Assembly (NCBI RefSeq): GCF_019599185.1
Contig: NZ_JAIEUL010000003.1
Span: 1 to 64,000 of the forward strand
Source of the DNA: Cryobacterium inferilacus
GTDB taxonomy: Bacteria > Actinomycetota > Actinomycetes > Actinomycetales > Microbacteriaceae
DNA length: 64,000 bases
Direction: 5' to 3'
Part shown: positions 34,750-42,227 of the stretch, piece after piece
How the letters are laid out: each line of letters begins with the position of its first letter
How positions within the stretch are numbered: position 1 is the stretch's first letter
The notes under the pieces: model-generated
What the model saw: the letters and a program-made list of their open reading frames with translations, nothing else
Databases searched by the model: none
What the model was told of the DNA's origin: nothing
Program-made: the position numbers and the translations under genes

Positions 34750-35895
34750 CTACTCGCCGCCCTCCTGCAGGGTGACCTCGATCGGTGCCCACTCGGCGCC
34801 CATCACGTCGACGTCCTCCTCGGTCAGCTCATCCAGCGCCTGCTGCACGTACTCGTTGGAGTACGCGGTCTCGGGCGGGTCTGTGGTGATGATGGTGCCA
34901 CCGGTTTCGTTCTCCGTGTTCATTGCGATGTCGACGGTGTTCGCCCAGGCGTCCTCGTCGATCAGGCCCACACCGTTCGAGGACGGGAAGATCAGCTTGC
35001 TGGCCTCGTTGGTCATCCACAGCTGGTGTCCGGCGGGCAGGGCCGAGCCTGCGTCGGCGACAATGGTGGCGGCGTCTTCGGGGTTCTCGGCGGCGTAGAT
35101 CCAGCCCTTGATCGAGGCCTTGATGAAGGCGACGGTCTGGTCGGCGTAGGCCTCGTCGTCGGCGAGCATGTCGGCGTTGGCCCAGATGGCGTCCTGGAGC
35201 ATCGCCGTGCCCTCGTCGTTCCAGTCGATGACGTTGATGTCGTCGGGCTGGTACAGCTCACCGGTGTCGGGGTTGATGGTTTCCAGCACCTGCGCGTACT
35301 CGTTGTAGGTCATCGCCTGGGCCGCGTCGATGTCGCCGGCCAGGAACGCGTTCATGTCGAAGGCCTGCTGCACGAGGCTGATGTCGCCCACCTCGACACC
35401 GGCCTGCTGCATGCCGGCGAAGAGTTCCCACTCGTTGCCGTAGCCCCAGCTGCCCACGTCCTTACCGGCCAGGTCGGCCGGGCTGGTGATGCCCGCCTCC
35501 TTGAACGAGATCTGGGTGGTGGCGCTGCGTTCGAAGATCTGGGCCACGTTGGTGATGTTGGCGCCCTGTTCGATCGAGCCGAGCACCTTGGGCACCCAGG
35601 AGATGGCGTAGTCCACGTCGCCGGACGCGAGCACGTCCTGCGGCACGATGTCGGCGCCGCCCTCGGCGATGGTCACGTCCAGGCCCTCGTCTTCGTAGAA
35701 GCCCTGGTCGACGGCGGCGTAGTAGCCGGCGAACTGGGCCTGGGCCACCCACTGCAACTGCAGGGTGACGGGGGTGAGACCGGCGGAGTCCTCCGAGGGT
35801 TCGGTGTCGCCGGCGGCGGAGCATCCGGTGAGAACCAGGGCGCTGGCCGCCGCGAGAGCGCCGGCCGTGCCCAGCCATCGAGTGCTGTGTGTCAT
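34750..35895 (-). CDS. ABC transporter substrate-binding lipoprotein (NMT1/SsuA/ThiY-like)
   Basis: 381 residues from ATG 35895; the longer frame to 36015 is translated from a GC-rich tandem repeat. Lipobox 'LVLTGCSAA'. The mature part is a type II binding fold of the NMT1/THI5-like group: 'VTLQLQWVAQAQFAGYYAAVDQGFYEDEGLDVTI' (broken here across strand and helix), 'GADIVPQDVLASGDVDYAI', 'QAMTYNEYAQVLE'. This group binds pyrimidines, sulfonates or nitrate. In this locus a pyrimidine or hydantoin ligand is the natural guess. Confidence 0.85.
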   Translation of the reverse strand: MTHSTRWLGTAGALAAASALVLTGCSAAGDTEPSEDSAGLTPVTLQLQWVAQAQFAGYYAAVDQGFYEDEGLDVTIAEGGADIVPQDVLASGDVDYAISWVPKVLGSIEQGANITNVAQIFERSATTQISFKEAGITSPADLAGKDVGSWGYGNEWELFAGMQQAGVEVGDISLVQQAFDMNAFLAGDIDAAQAMTYNEYAQVLETINPDTGELYQPDDINVIDWNDEGTAMLQDAIWANADMLADDEAYADQTVAFIKASIKGWIYAAENPEDAATIVADAGSALPAGHQLWMTNEASKLIFPSSNGVGLIDEDAWANTVDIAMNTENETGGTIITTDPPETAYSNEYVQQALDELTEEDVDVMGAEWAPIEVTLQEGGE

Positions 35896-35921
35896 GTCTG
35901 CCTCCTGATAGGTACTGCTGC

Positions 35922-35972
35922 GGGGGTGGTGCTGTGGGGGTGGTGCTGTGGGGGTGGTGCTGTGGGGGTGGG
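35922..35972. repeat. 14-bp tandem repeat in the leader of the binding-protein gene
   Basis: Three full copies and one partial copy of GGGGGTGGTGCTGT, 27 bases upstream of the ATG (minus strand gene) and between two operon genes. Such a G-rich array could vary in copy number and tune translation. Confidence 0.8.
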
Positions 35973-36011
35973 TGCGGATGCTGCGGTGCGGGTTGGCTGT
36001 GCGGGAGAGGT

Positions 36012-36836
36012 TCAAGCGGTGGGGGCGCGGCGGCTGACCAGTTTCTCCAGGCCGAGGGCTGCGCAGTAGAAGAGGAGCCCGAGGATGATGGAGCCGAGTA
36101 CGTACGCCCAGGCCAGGCCGTAGTTGCTGCTGGACGCCGCCGAGGTGATCGACTTGCCGAGGCCGCCGACCGGGCCGCCGAAGTACTCGGCGATGAGGGC
36201 AGAGATCACGGCGAGGGACGCGGCTATGCGCAGACCAGTGAACACGAACGGCACCGCGGTGGGCAGGGTCACCGTCCTGGTGGCCTGCCAGCTCGACGCG
36301 GCGTAGGACCGCATCAGGTCCCGGTGCACCGGGCGCACCATCCGCAGGCCCTTGAGGGTGTTGAAGTAGACCGGCACGAACACCGCCAGAGCGGCCACGA
36401 GCTGCCGGGCGGTCTCGGCGTTGGCGCCGAACATCGTGTACAACACGGGCGCCAACGCCACGATCGGCACCACCGCGACGGCCGCGACGATCGGGGCCGC
36501 CATCTCGTCGAGAACCCGCACCAGGGCCGAGAGGATGGCCAGCAGCACGCCGACGATCGCGCCGAGCACCAGCCCGATCAGGGCGTTGCGGCCGGTGACG
36601 ATGGAGCCGGCCAGCACGTTCTGCAGGTTGCCGGCGAACTCCTCGCCGATGAGGAACGGGCCGGGCAGGATGAACGGTTCCACCGCCAGCACGGTGACGA
36701 AACCCTGCCAGAGCAGAATGGCCGCCGCCCCGAGCAGCACCGGCGGCAGCACGGTGCGGGCCAGGCCGGACCCCGCCGCACCCGAGCGGGCCGGGCCGGA
36801 TGGGGCCACCACCCGCGTGCTCGCCCCGGCGCTCAT
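36012..36836 (-). CDS. ABC transporter permease 1 (SsuC/ThiX-like)
   Basis: 274 residues, six membrane helices, with the EAA-type loop 'NTLKGLRMVRPVHRDLMRSYAASSWQ' (in pieces) contacting the ATPase. It is coupled to the ATPase gene by a 4-base overlap. It forms, with permease 2, a heteromeric pore, whereas SsuC/TauC systems usually have one permease. Substrate as for the binding protein. Confidence 0.87.
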   Translation of the reverse strand: MSAGASTRVVAPSGPARSGAAGSGLARTVLPPVLLGAAAILLWQGFVTVLAVEPFILPGPFLIGEEFAGNLQNVLAGSIVTGRNALIGLVLGAIVGVLLAILSALVRVLDEMAAPIVAAVAVVPIVALAPVLYTMFGANAETARQLVAALAVFVPVYFNTLKGLRMVRPVHRDLMRSYAASSWQATRTVTLPTAVPFVFTGLRIAASLAVISALIAEYFGGPVGGLGKSITSAASSSNYGLAWAYVLGSIILGLLFYCAALGLEKLVSRRAPTA

Positions 36837-37660
36837 CGCGTCTCGACCCCGCGCGCCCCGGTGGGGGCGGCGCCGTGCAGCAGCTCCCGCACCCGGCTGA
36901 CCGAGTGGAAGAAGCCCTCCTCCTCGCGCAGGTTCTCGCCGCGGTCGCTCATCCGGCCGAGGTTCACGCTGAGCACGTCACGGATGCGGCCGGGCCGCGG
37001 CGACATCACCACCACCCGGTTGGACAGGAACACCGCCTCGGGGATGGAGTGGGTGACGAAGACCACGGCCGCACCGGTCTCGGCGCAGATGCGCACGAGC
37101 TCGTTCTGCATGCGCTCACGGGTCATCTCGTCCAGGGCGCCGAACGGTTCGTCCATCAGCAGCAGGCTGGGGCTCTCGGCCAGGGACCGGGCGATCGCCA
37201 CCCGCTGCTGCATGCCGCCGGAGAGCTGGTCGGGGTAGTGCGCGGCGAAGTCGGTCAGGCCCACCAGCTCGATCAGTTCGGCGGCGCGCTCGCGCCTGGC
37301 GGCCTTGTCGGCGCCGTGCAGCTCCAGCGGCAGTTCGATGTTGCCGGCCACCGTGCGCCAGGGCAGCAGGCCGGCCTGCTGAAAGGCGATGCCGTAGTCC
37401 TGGTCGATGCGCGCCTGCCTGGCGGTCTTGCCGAACACCTCGATCGACCCGCTGGTGGGGGTGTCGAGGTCGGCGATCAGCCGCAGCAGGGTGCTCTTGC
37501 CGCAGCCGCTCGGCCCGATCAGCGAGACGAATTCGCCGGGGGCGACGGTGAGGTTCACCGCATCCAGGGCCGTGACGGATGCGCCCTTGCGGCCGGTGAA
37601 GACCCGGCTGATGTCGTTCACCTCCACGGCGTGCTGTACCGGTGTTGCTGCCGTGGTCAT
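36833..37660 (-). CDS. ABC transporter ATP-binding protein (SsuB/ThiZ-like)
   Basis: 275 residues. Walker A 'IGPSGCGKSTLLRLIADL', Q-loop 'GIAFQQAGLLPWRTV', signature 'LSGGMQQRVAIARSLA', Walker B 'LLLMDEPFGALDEMTRE', H-loop 'VTHSIPEAVFLSNRV': a complete nitrate/sulfonate/taurine-type ATPase. Start and stop overlap both permease genes by 4 bases, tying the three membrane-complex genes together. Confidence 0.93.
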   Translation of the reverse strand: MTTAATPVQHAVEVNDISRVFTGRKGASVTALDAVNLTVAPGEFVSLIGPSGCGKSTLLRLIADLDTPTSGSIEVFGKTARQARIDQDYGIAFQQAGLLPWRTVAGNIELPLELHGADKAARRERAAELIELVGLTDFAAHYPDQLSGGMQQRVAIARSLAESPSLLLMDEPFGALDEMTRERMQNELVRICAETGAAVVFVTHSIPEAVFLSNRVVVMSPRPGRIRDVLSVNLGRMSDRGENLREEEGFFHSVSRVRELLHGAAPTGARGVETR

Positions 37661-38532
37661 GCGGCCACCTCTCCCCTGCGGAATCGACGTAGGAACAGTG
37701 AGATCAGGCCGACGAACCCGGCGGCGACGAGGCCAACCAGGATCGACCCGAAGATGGGGGCCCAGGGCTTGCCCGGGTCGCTGCCGGCGGCGCCGGCGTA
37801 TTCGACGATGAGCCGCCCGATGCCGCCGCGCAGCCCGATGGAGACCTCAGCGACGACGCTGCCGATCACGGCGCTGGCCGCGGCGAGGCGGAGGGCCGGC
37901 AGCAGGTAGCCCACGCTGGCCGGCAGCCGCAGTCGCCAGAGGGTCTTCCACCAGCCCACCGCGTAGCAGCGCATGAGGTCCACGTGGTTGGCGTCGGGTG
38001 AGCCGAGGCCCTTGAGGGCGCCGATGGAGACCGGGAAGAAGGCGAGGTAGGACGCGATCAGCGCCACCGACATCCAGTTCTCCCAGCTGAAGGCGCCGAA
38101 CTCGATCTGCGCACCCCAGCGCCGCACGAGCGGGGCGAGGGCGATCAGCGGCACGGTCTGGCTGAGGATGATCCAGGGCAGGATGGCCGATTCGGCCAGC
38201 GTGAACCGCTGCATGAGCAGCGCCAGCGCCAGTCCCACCGTGACGCCCACGATCCAGCCGACCGCGGAGATACCGAGGGTGAACAGCGACGCAGCCAGCA
38301 CGGCCTGCCACATCGGCACAGCACTCGCGCTGCCGGTGACGGGGTCGAGAGCTCGCTCCAGCATCACCCAGAGGTGCGGCATGGCCATCTCGCTGGCCCG
38401 CGGCAGCACGGTGAGACCGCCCACGACCACGCCGTCCGCGGGTCCGAGAAAGATGTACAGCTCCCACAGAAGCGCGAGCGCGAGCACACCGAGGGCGCCC
38501 ACCAGGATGCGCCGCGGCATCCGCTGGGTCAT
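37657..38532 (-). CDS. ABC transporter permease 2 (SsuC-like)
   Basis: 291 residues, about six membrane helices. The loop 'GALKGLGSPDANHVDLMRCYAVGWWKTLWRLRLP' (in pieces) is the ATPase-contact EAA motif. Diverged from permease 1, so the importer is probably a heterodimer. It overlaps the oxidoreductase stop upstream by 4 bases, showing that transporter and catabolic enzymes form one operon. Confidence 0.87.
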   Translation of the reverse strand: MTQRMPRRILVGALGVLALALLWELYIFLGPADGVVVGGLTVLPRASEMAMPHLWVMLERALDPVTGSASAVPMWQAVLAASLFTLGISAVGWIVGVTVGLALALLMQRFTLAESAILPWIILSQTVPLIALAPLVRRWGAQIEFGAFSWENWMSVALIASYLAFFPVSIGALKGLGSPDANHVDLMRCYAVGWWKTLWRLRLPASVGYLLPALRLAAASAVIGSVVAEVSIGLRGGIGRLIVEYAGAAGSDPGKPWAPIFGSILVGLVAAGFVGLISLFLRRFRRGEVAA

Positions 38533-39563
38533 GCCTTGGCCGTGATGTGGTTGGCCAGGGCGGGGATCACGGTTTCGCCGTAGACGCGCAGGGTCTCCTC
38601 TTTGTTGTCGTGCTGCAGATAGCCGGCGAACTGGTCGACGCCCATCTCCTTGAGCGCCTTGAGCTTCTCGATGTGCGCCTCTGCGGGGCCGAGCAGGCAG
38701 AACCTGTCGACGATCTCGTCTGGCACGAAGTCGGCGTGGGTGTTGCCGGCGCGGCCGTGCTCGTTGTAGTCGTAGCCCTCACGGCCCTTGATGTAATCGG
38801 TGAGAGCCTTCGGCACCGCCCCTTGCCCTGAGCCTGTCGAAGGGTCTCCGTACTTGGCCACGATGTCGGCCACGTGGTTGCCCACCATGCCGCCGAACCA
38901 GCGGTTCTGATCACGCAGGTGCGGCATATCGTCGCCGATGTGCATGGGCGCGGCCACGCAGAACTTGATCGCGTCGGGGTCACGGCCCGCGTTCTTGGCG
39001 GCGGCACGCACGGTCGTGATCATCCACTCGGCCACGTCGAGGTCGGCCATCTGCAGGATGAAACCGTCGCCGACCTCACCGGTGAGCTTGAGCGCCAGCG
39101 GACCGTACGCGGCCACCCACACGTCCAGGGTGGAACCCGTGCTCCAGGGGAACTGCAGGGTCGCGCCGTTGTATTCCACCGGGCGGGAGTTGGCGAGCTC
39201 GCGGATGACGTGGATCGATTCGCGCAGGGTCTTCAGCGTGCTGGGCCGGCCGTTGGTCACCCGCACCGCGGAGTCGCCGCGGCCGATGCCGCAGATGGTG
39301 CGGTTGCCGTACATCTCGTTGAGGGTGGCGTAGGTGGAGGCCGTGACGGTCCAGTCCCTGGTGGCCGGGTTGGTGACCATCGGGCCCACGATCACCTTGC
39401 GGGTCTCATTGAGAATCTTGCTGTAGATCACGTAGGGCTCCTGCCAGAGCAGGTGCGAGTCGAAGGTCCACACGTGGCTGAAGCCGTGGTTCTCGGCCAA
39501 CACGGCCAGTTGCACGGTGCGAGCCGAGGGCGGGTTGGTCTGGAGTACTGCGCCGAAGTCCAT
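38529..39563 (-). CDS. LLM-class flavin/F420-dependent oxidoreductase (TIGR03842-like)
   Basis: 344 residues from ATG 39563; the huge in-frame extension to 41921 is a shadow. Luciferase-like TIM barrel: 'MDFGAVLQTNPPSARTVQLA', 'GPMVTNPATRDWTVTASTYATL', 'ICGIGRGDSAVRVT'. The pattern fits the family I recall as CPS_4043-type LLM oxidoreductases, found next to hydantoinases, which may use F420 or FMN. It could do the first reductive step on the pyrimidine ring, since no dihydropyrimidine dehydrogenase is present. About residues 239-248 'DPSTGSGQGA' are encoded by an inserted repeat. Confidence 0.8.
   Translation of the reverse strand: MDFGAVLQTNPPSARTVQLAVLAENHGFSHVWTFDSHLLWQEPYVIYSKILNETRKVIVGPMVTNPATRDWTVTASTYATLNEMYGNRTICGIGRGDSAVRVTNGRPSTLKTLRESIHVIRELANSRPVEYNGATLQFPWSTGSTLDVWVAAYGPLALKLTGEVGDGFILQMADLDVAEWMITTVRAAAKNAGRDPDAIKFCVAAPMHIGDDMPHLRDQNRWFGGMVGNHVADIVAKYGDPSTGSGQGAVPKALTDYIKGREGYDYNEHGRAGNTHADFVPDEIVDRFCLLGPAEAHIEKLKALKEMGVDQFAGYLQHDNKEETLRVYGETVIPALANHITAKA
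38819..38847 (-). repeat. REP-like repeat inside the oxidoreductase coding sequence
   Basis: CCTTCGACAGGCTCAGGGC (minus strand), a sequence widespread between genes in Microbacteriaceae and related to family C (TCGACA.GCTC). Here it is in frame and adds 'PSTGSGQG'. Confidence 0.7.
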
Positions 39564-39571
39564 GGTGTCCC

Positions 39572-41020
39572 CTAGATCAGGTACTGGCTGAGGCCGCGTT
39601 TGATGTACTTGCCATCGCCCTTGGCGCCGAGGTACTGGTTGTGGTCGATGACGACCTTGCCGCGGGAGAGCACGGTGTCGACGTGGCCGTCGATCTCGAA
39701 GCCCTCCCAGGCCGAGTAGTCCATGTTCATGTGGTGGGTCTTGTCGCGCCCGGTCTCTGGCAGGCCGATCGAGGTGTGCCCGTTCGGGTCGTAGATCACC
39801 ACGTCGCCGTCGGCGCCTGGCTGGATGACACCCTTCTGGCCGTACATGCCGAACATGCGCGCCGGGGTGGTGGAGGTGACCTCCACCCAGCGTTCGAGGG
39901 AGATCTGCTTGTCGACCACGCCCTGGTAGAGCAGGTCCATCCGGTGTTCGACCGAGCCGATGCCGTTGGGGATCTTGGAGAAGTCGGTCAGGCCCATATC
40001 CTTTTGGCCCTTCATGCAGAACGGGCAGTGGTCGGTGGAGACCATCTGGATGTCGTTCGTGCGCAGGCTCTGCCACATGTGGTGCTGGTGGCCCTCGGCC
40101 TTGGACCGCAAGGGTGTGCTGCACACCCACTTGGCGCCCTCGAAGCGGCCCCACTCCTCGCTCTCGGCGCCGAGCTGGTCTTCCAGCGACAGATAGAGGT
40201 ACTGCGGGCAGGTCTCGCCGAACACGTTCTGGCCGCGGTCGCGGGCGGTGGCGATCTGCTCCACCGCTTGTTTGGCGCTCACGTGCACCACGTACAGCGG
40301 CGCCCCGGTGAGGTTGGCGAGCATGATGGCCCGGTGGGTGGCCTCCTCCTCGGCCTGCCACGGCCGGGTGAGGCCGTGATAGTACGGCGTGGTGTTGCCG
40401 GCGGCGACGGCCTGCTGCACGAGCAGGTCGATGACGCTGCCGTTCTCGGCGTGCATCATGATCATGCTGCCGTTGCTGGATGCCTTCTGCATGGCCTTGA
40501 CGATCTGGCCGTCGTCGGAGAGGAACACCCCCTTGTAGGCCATGAACAGTTTGAAGCTGGAGACGCCCTCGTTGACCAGCTCGTCCATGGCGACGAGGGA
40601 GGAGTCCTGCACGTCGGAGAGGATCTGGTGGAAGCCGTAGTCGATGGCGCACTCGCCACGGGCCTTCTCCTGCCAGAGGTGATACTGGTCGAGCACGTTC
40701 TCGCCCGCGTACTGCACCACGAAGTCGACGATGCTCGTGGTGCCGCCCCAGGCCGCGGCCCGGGTTCCGGTCTCGAAGGTGTCGCTGGCCTCGGTGCCAC
40801 CGAACGGCATCTGCATGTGGGTGTGCGCGTCGATGCCGCCGGGGATGACGTACTTGCCGGCCGCGTCGATGACGGTGTCGACGTTTCGCTCGATGTCGAA
40901 GCCGAGCAGGGTGGAACCGGGGGCGAGCACCGCGGCGATTTTCTCGCCGTCGATGAGCACATCCGCTGTGGCCGTGCCCGTGGAATTGACCACGGTGCCG
41001 TTCTTGATCAGGGTCTTCAT
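39572..41020 (-). CDS. hydA: Dihydropyrimidinase / D-hydantoinase
   Basis: 482 residues, cyclic amidohydrolase. Metal site: 'GGIDAHTHMQMPFGG' (HxH), a carboxylated-Lys candidate in 'FKLFMAYKGVFLSDD', His in 'MHAENGSVIDLL' and 'VHVSAKQAVEQI', and Asp in 'STDHCPFCMKGQ'. It opens dihydrouracil/dihydrothymine (or hydantoins) to N-carbamoyl-beta-amino acids. The gene for the next step, beta-ureidopropionase, is directly upstream, separated by a pair of inverted family C repeats. Confidence 0.93.
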   Translation of the reverse strand: MKTLIKNGTVVNSTGTATADVLIDGEKIAAVLAPGSTLLGFDIERNVDTVIDAAGKYVIPGGIDAHTHMQMPFGGTEASDTFETGTRAAAWGGTTSIVDFVVQYAGENVLDQYHLWQEKARGECAIDYGFHQILSDVQDSSLVAMDELVNEGVSSFKLFMAYKGVFLSDDGQIVKAMQKASSNGSMIMMHAENGSVIDLLVQQAVAAGNTTPYYHGLTRPWQAEEEATHRAIMLANLTGAPLYVVHVSAKQAVEQIATARDRGQNVFGETCPQYLYLSLEDQLGAESEEWGRFEGAKWVCSTPLRSKAEGHQHHMWQSLRTNDIQMVSTDHCPFCMKGQKDMGLTDFSKIPNGIGSVEHRMDLLYQGVVDKQISLERWVEVTSTTPARMFGMYGQKGVIQPGADGDVVIYDPNGHTSIGLPETGRDKTHHMNMDYSAWEGFEIDGHVDTVLSRGKVVIDHNQYLGAKGDGKYIKRGLSQYLI

Positions 41021-41047
41021 GACGTTCTCCTGTTCGTTGGGTATCGC

Positions 41048-41102
41048 TGGTCGAGCTTGTCGAGACCTCGTTACCTGGCCTCGACAAGCTCGACCAACGG
41101 AC
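41048..41102. repeat. Inverted pair of family C repeats
   Basis: GGTCGAGCTTGTCGAGACC at about 41051-41069 and CTCGACAAGCTCGACCAACG at about 41082-41101 face each other between two genes of one operon, giving a potential 19-bp stem. Confidence 0.8.
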
Positions 41103-41107
41103 AGTGG

Positions 41108-41986
41108 CTACGGCTTGGGGATCGAGGTGTACGACTCCGGGCGGCGGTCGCGGTAGAACTGCCAGTTGTTGCGCACCTGGCGGATCATGCCGAGGTCGAG
41201 GTCGCGGATCACGACCTCCTCGTTCTCGCTGCTGCCCAGCTCGCCCACGTAGTTGCCCTGCGGGTCGACGAACTGGCTGGTGCCGTAGAACGTCACGGCG
41301 TCCTCGCCGTACTCGTTGTCCTCCCGGCCCACCCGGTTGGGCGCGGCCACGAAGTATCCGTTCGCGGCGGCGGCGGCCGGCTGCTCGATCTCCCAGAGCC
41401 GGTTCGACAGCCCCGGCTTGGTGGCGTTGGGGTTGAACACGATCTGGGCGCCGTTCAGGCCCAGCTCCCGCCAGCCCTCCGGGAAGTGCCTGTCGTAGCA
41501 GATGTACACGCCGATCGGCCCGACGGCGGTGGTGAAGACGGGGTAGCCGAGGTTGCCTGGGCGGAAGTAGAACTTCTCCCAGAACTTGTCGAGGTGGGGG
41601 ATGTGGTGCTTGCGGTACTTGCCGAGGATCGTGCCGTCGGCATCCACTACCACCGCGGTGTTGTAATACACGCCGGGCTGCTCCTCCTCGTAGATGGGGA
41701 GCACCATGACCAGGTTCAGTTCCTGGGCCAGCGCTGCGAAGCGCTGCACGATCGGGCCGTCGGCGGGCTCGGCGTAGTCGTAATACTTGGCGTCTTCGGT
41801 GATGCCGAAGTAGGGGCCGTAGAACAGCTCCTGGAAGCAGATCACCTGCGCGCCGTCGGCCGCTGCGTCGCGGGCGAACTGCTCGTGCTTGACGATCATC
41901 GATTCGATATCCCCCGTCCACGTGGTCTGGGTGATCGCCGCTCGCACGATGTTGGCTGTGCCGGTGCTGGTTGTGTCAACGCTCAT
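41108..41986 (-). CDS. N-carbamoyl-beta-alanine amidohydrolase (beta-ureidopropionase), nitrilase family
   Basis: About 292 residues from ATG 41986, 8 bases after GGAGG; a GTG at 42001 lies within that ribosome site. Nitrilase triad: Glu in 'VICFQELFYGPYFG', Lys in 'GKYRKHHIPHLDKFWEKF', Cys in 'VYICYDRHFPEGWRELG' (about 163). The 'QELFYGPYF' and 'HFPEGWRELGLNGA' stretches are those of beta-ureidopropionases. It releases beta-alanine (or beta-aminoisobutyrate), CO2 and ammonia. First gene of the catabolic operon, divergent from a MocR regulator. Confidence 0.92.
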   Translation of the reverse strand: MSVDTTSTGTANIVRAAITQTTWTGDIESMIVKHEQFARDAAADGAQVICFQELFYGPYFGITEDAKYYDYAEPADGPIVQRFAALAQELNLVMVLPIYEEEQPGVYYNTAVVVDADGTILGKYRKHHIPHLDKFWEKFYFRPGNLGYPVFTTAVGPIGVYICYDRHFPEGWRELGLNGAQIVFNPNATKPGLSNRLWEIEQPAAAAANGYFVAAPNRVGREDNEYGEDAVTFYGTSQFVDPQGNYVGELGSSENEEVVIRDLDLGMIRQVRNNWQFYRDRRPESYTSIPKP

Positions 41987-42227
41987 ACTGTCTGCCTCCA
42001 CTGGGTCTCACACTGTGGAACCTCGTCAGCGGGGGTCGGACGGCAACGCGGTGTTCTGCGAGCTGAACGGTGAGAGTGCTTGTCGAGATCGAGCCACGTT
42101 ACGGTGTCCGGTTTTGTTATTATTCGACGTAAACATTTCTGTTCTGTTTCTTCACATGACGCATGCGTAAATCATCATCCTGTCGTTAGCGGATGCTGCT
42201 GGCAAGCATTTGCCCAGGAAGGACCCC
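41987..42227. promoter_or_regulatory. Divergent control region, catabolic operon / MocR
   Basis: 241 bases with an unusually AT-rich centre (about 42100-42170, e.g. GGTTTTGTTATTATTCG then AAACATTTCTGTTCTG). It must hold the operon promoter and the MocR promoter. A decayed family C copy lies at about 42076-42097. No single operator can be fixed by eye. Confidence 0.5.

Noticed and set aside
38529-41921. A single 1130-residue minus-strand frame
   Set aside because: It is the LLM gene joined in frame to the antisense-frame shadow of the hydantoinase and ureidopropionase genes. The upstream part is Arg/Pro/His-rich, and true proteins in another frame have clear motifs.
39641-42073. An 810-residue plus-strand frame, and similar long frames at 19631-21970 and 397-1395
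   Set aside because: Antisense shadows of GC-rich genes (hydantoinase operon, nirB, YhgE-like). Composition is dominated by Gly/His/Val/Glu with no domain.
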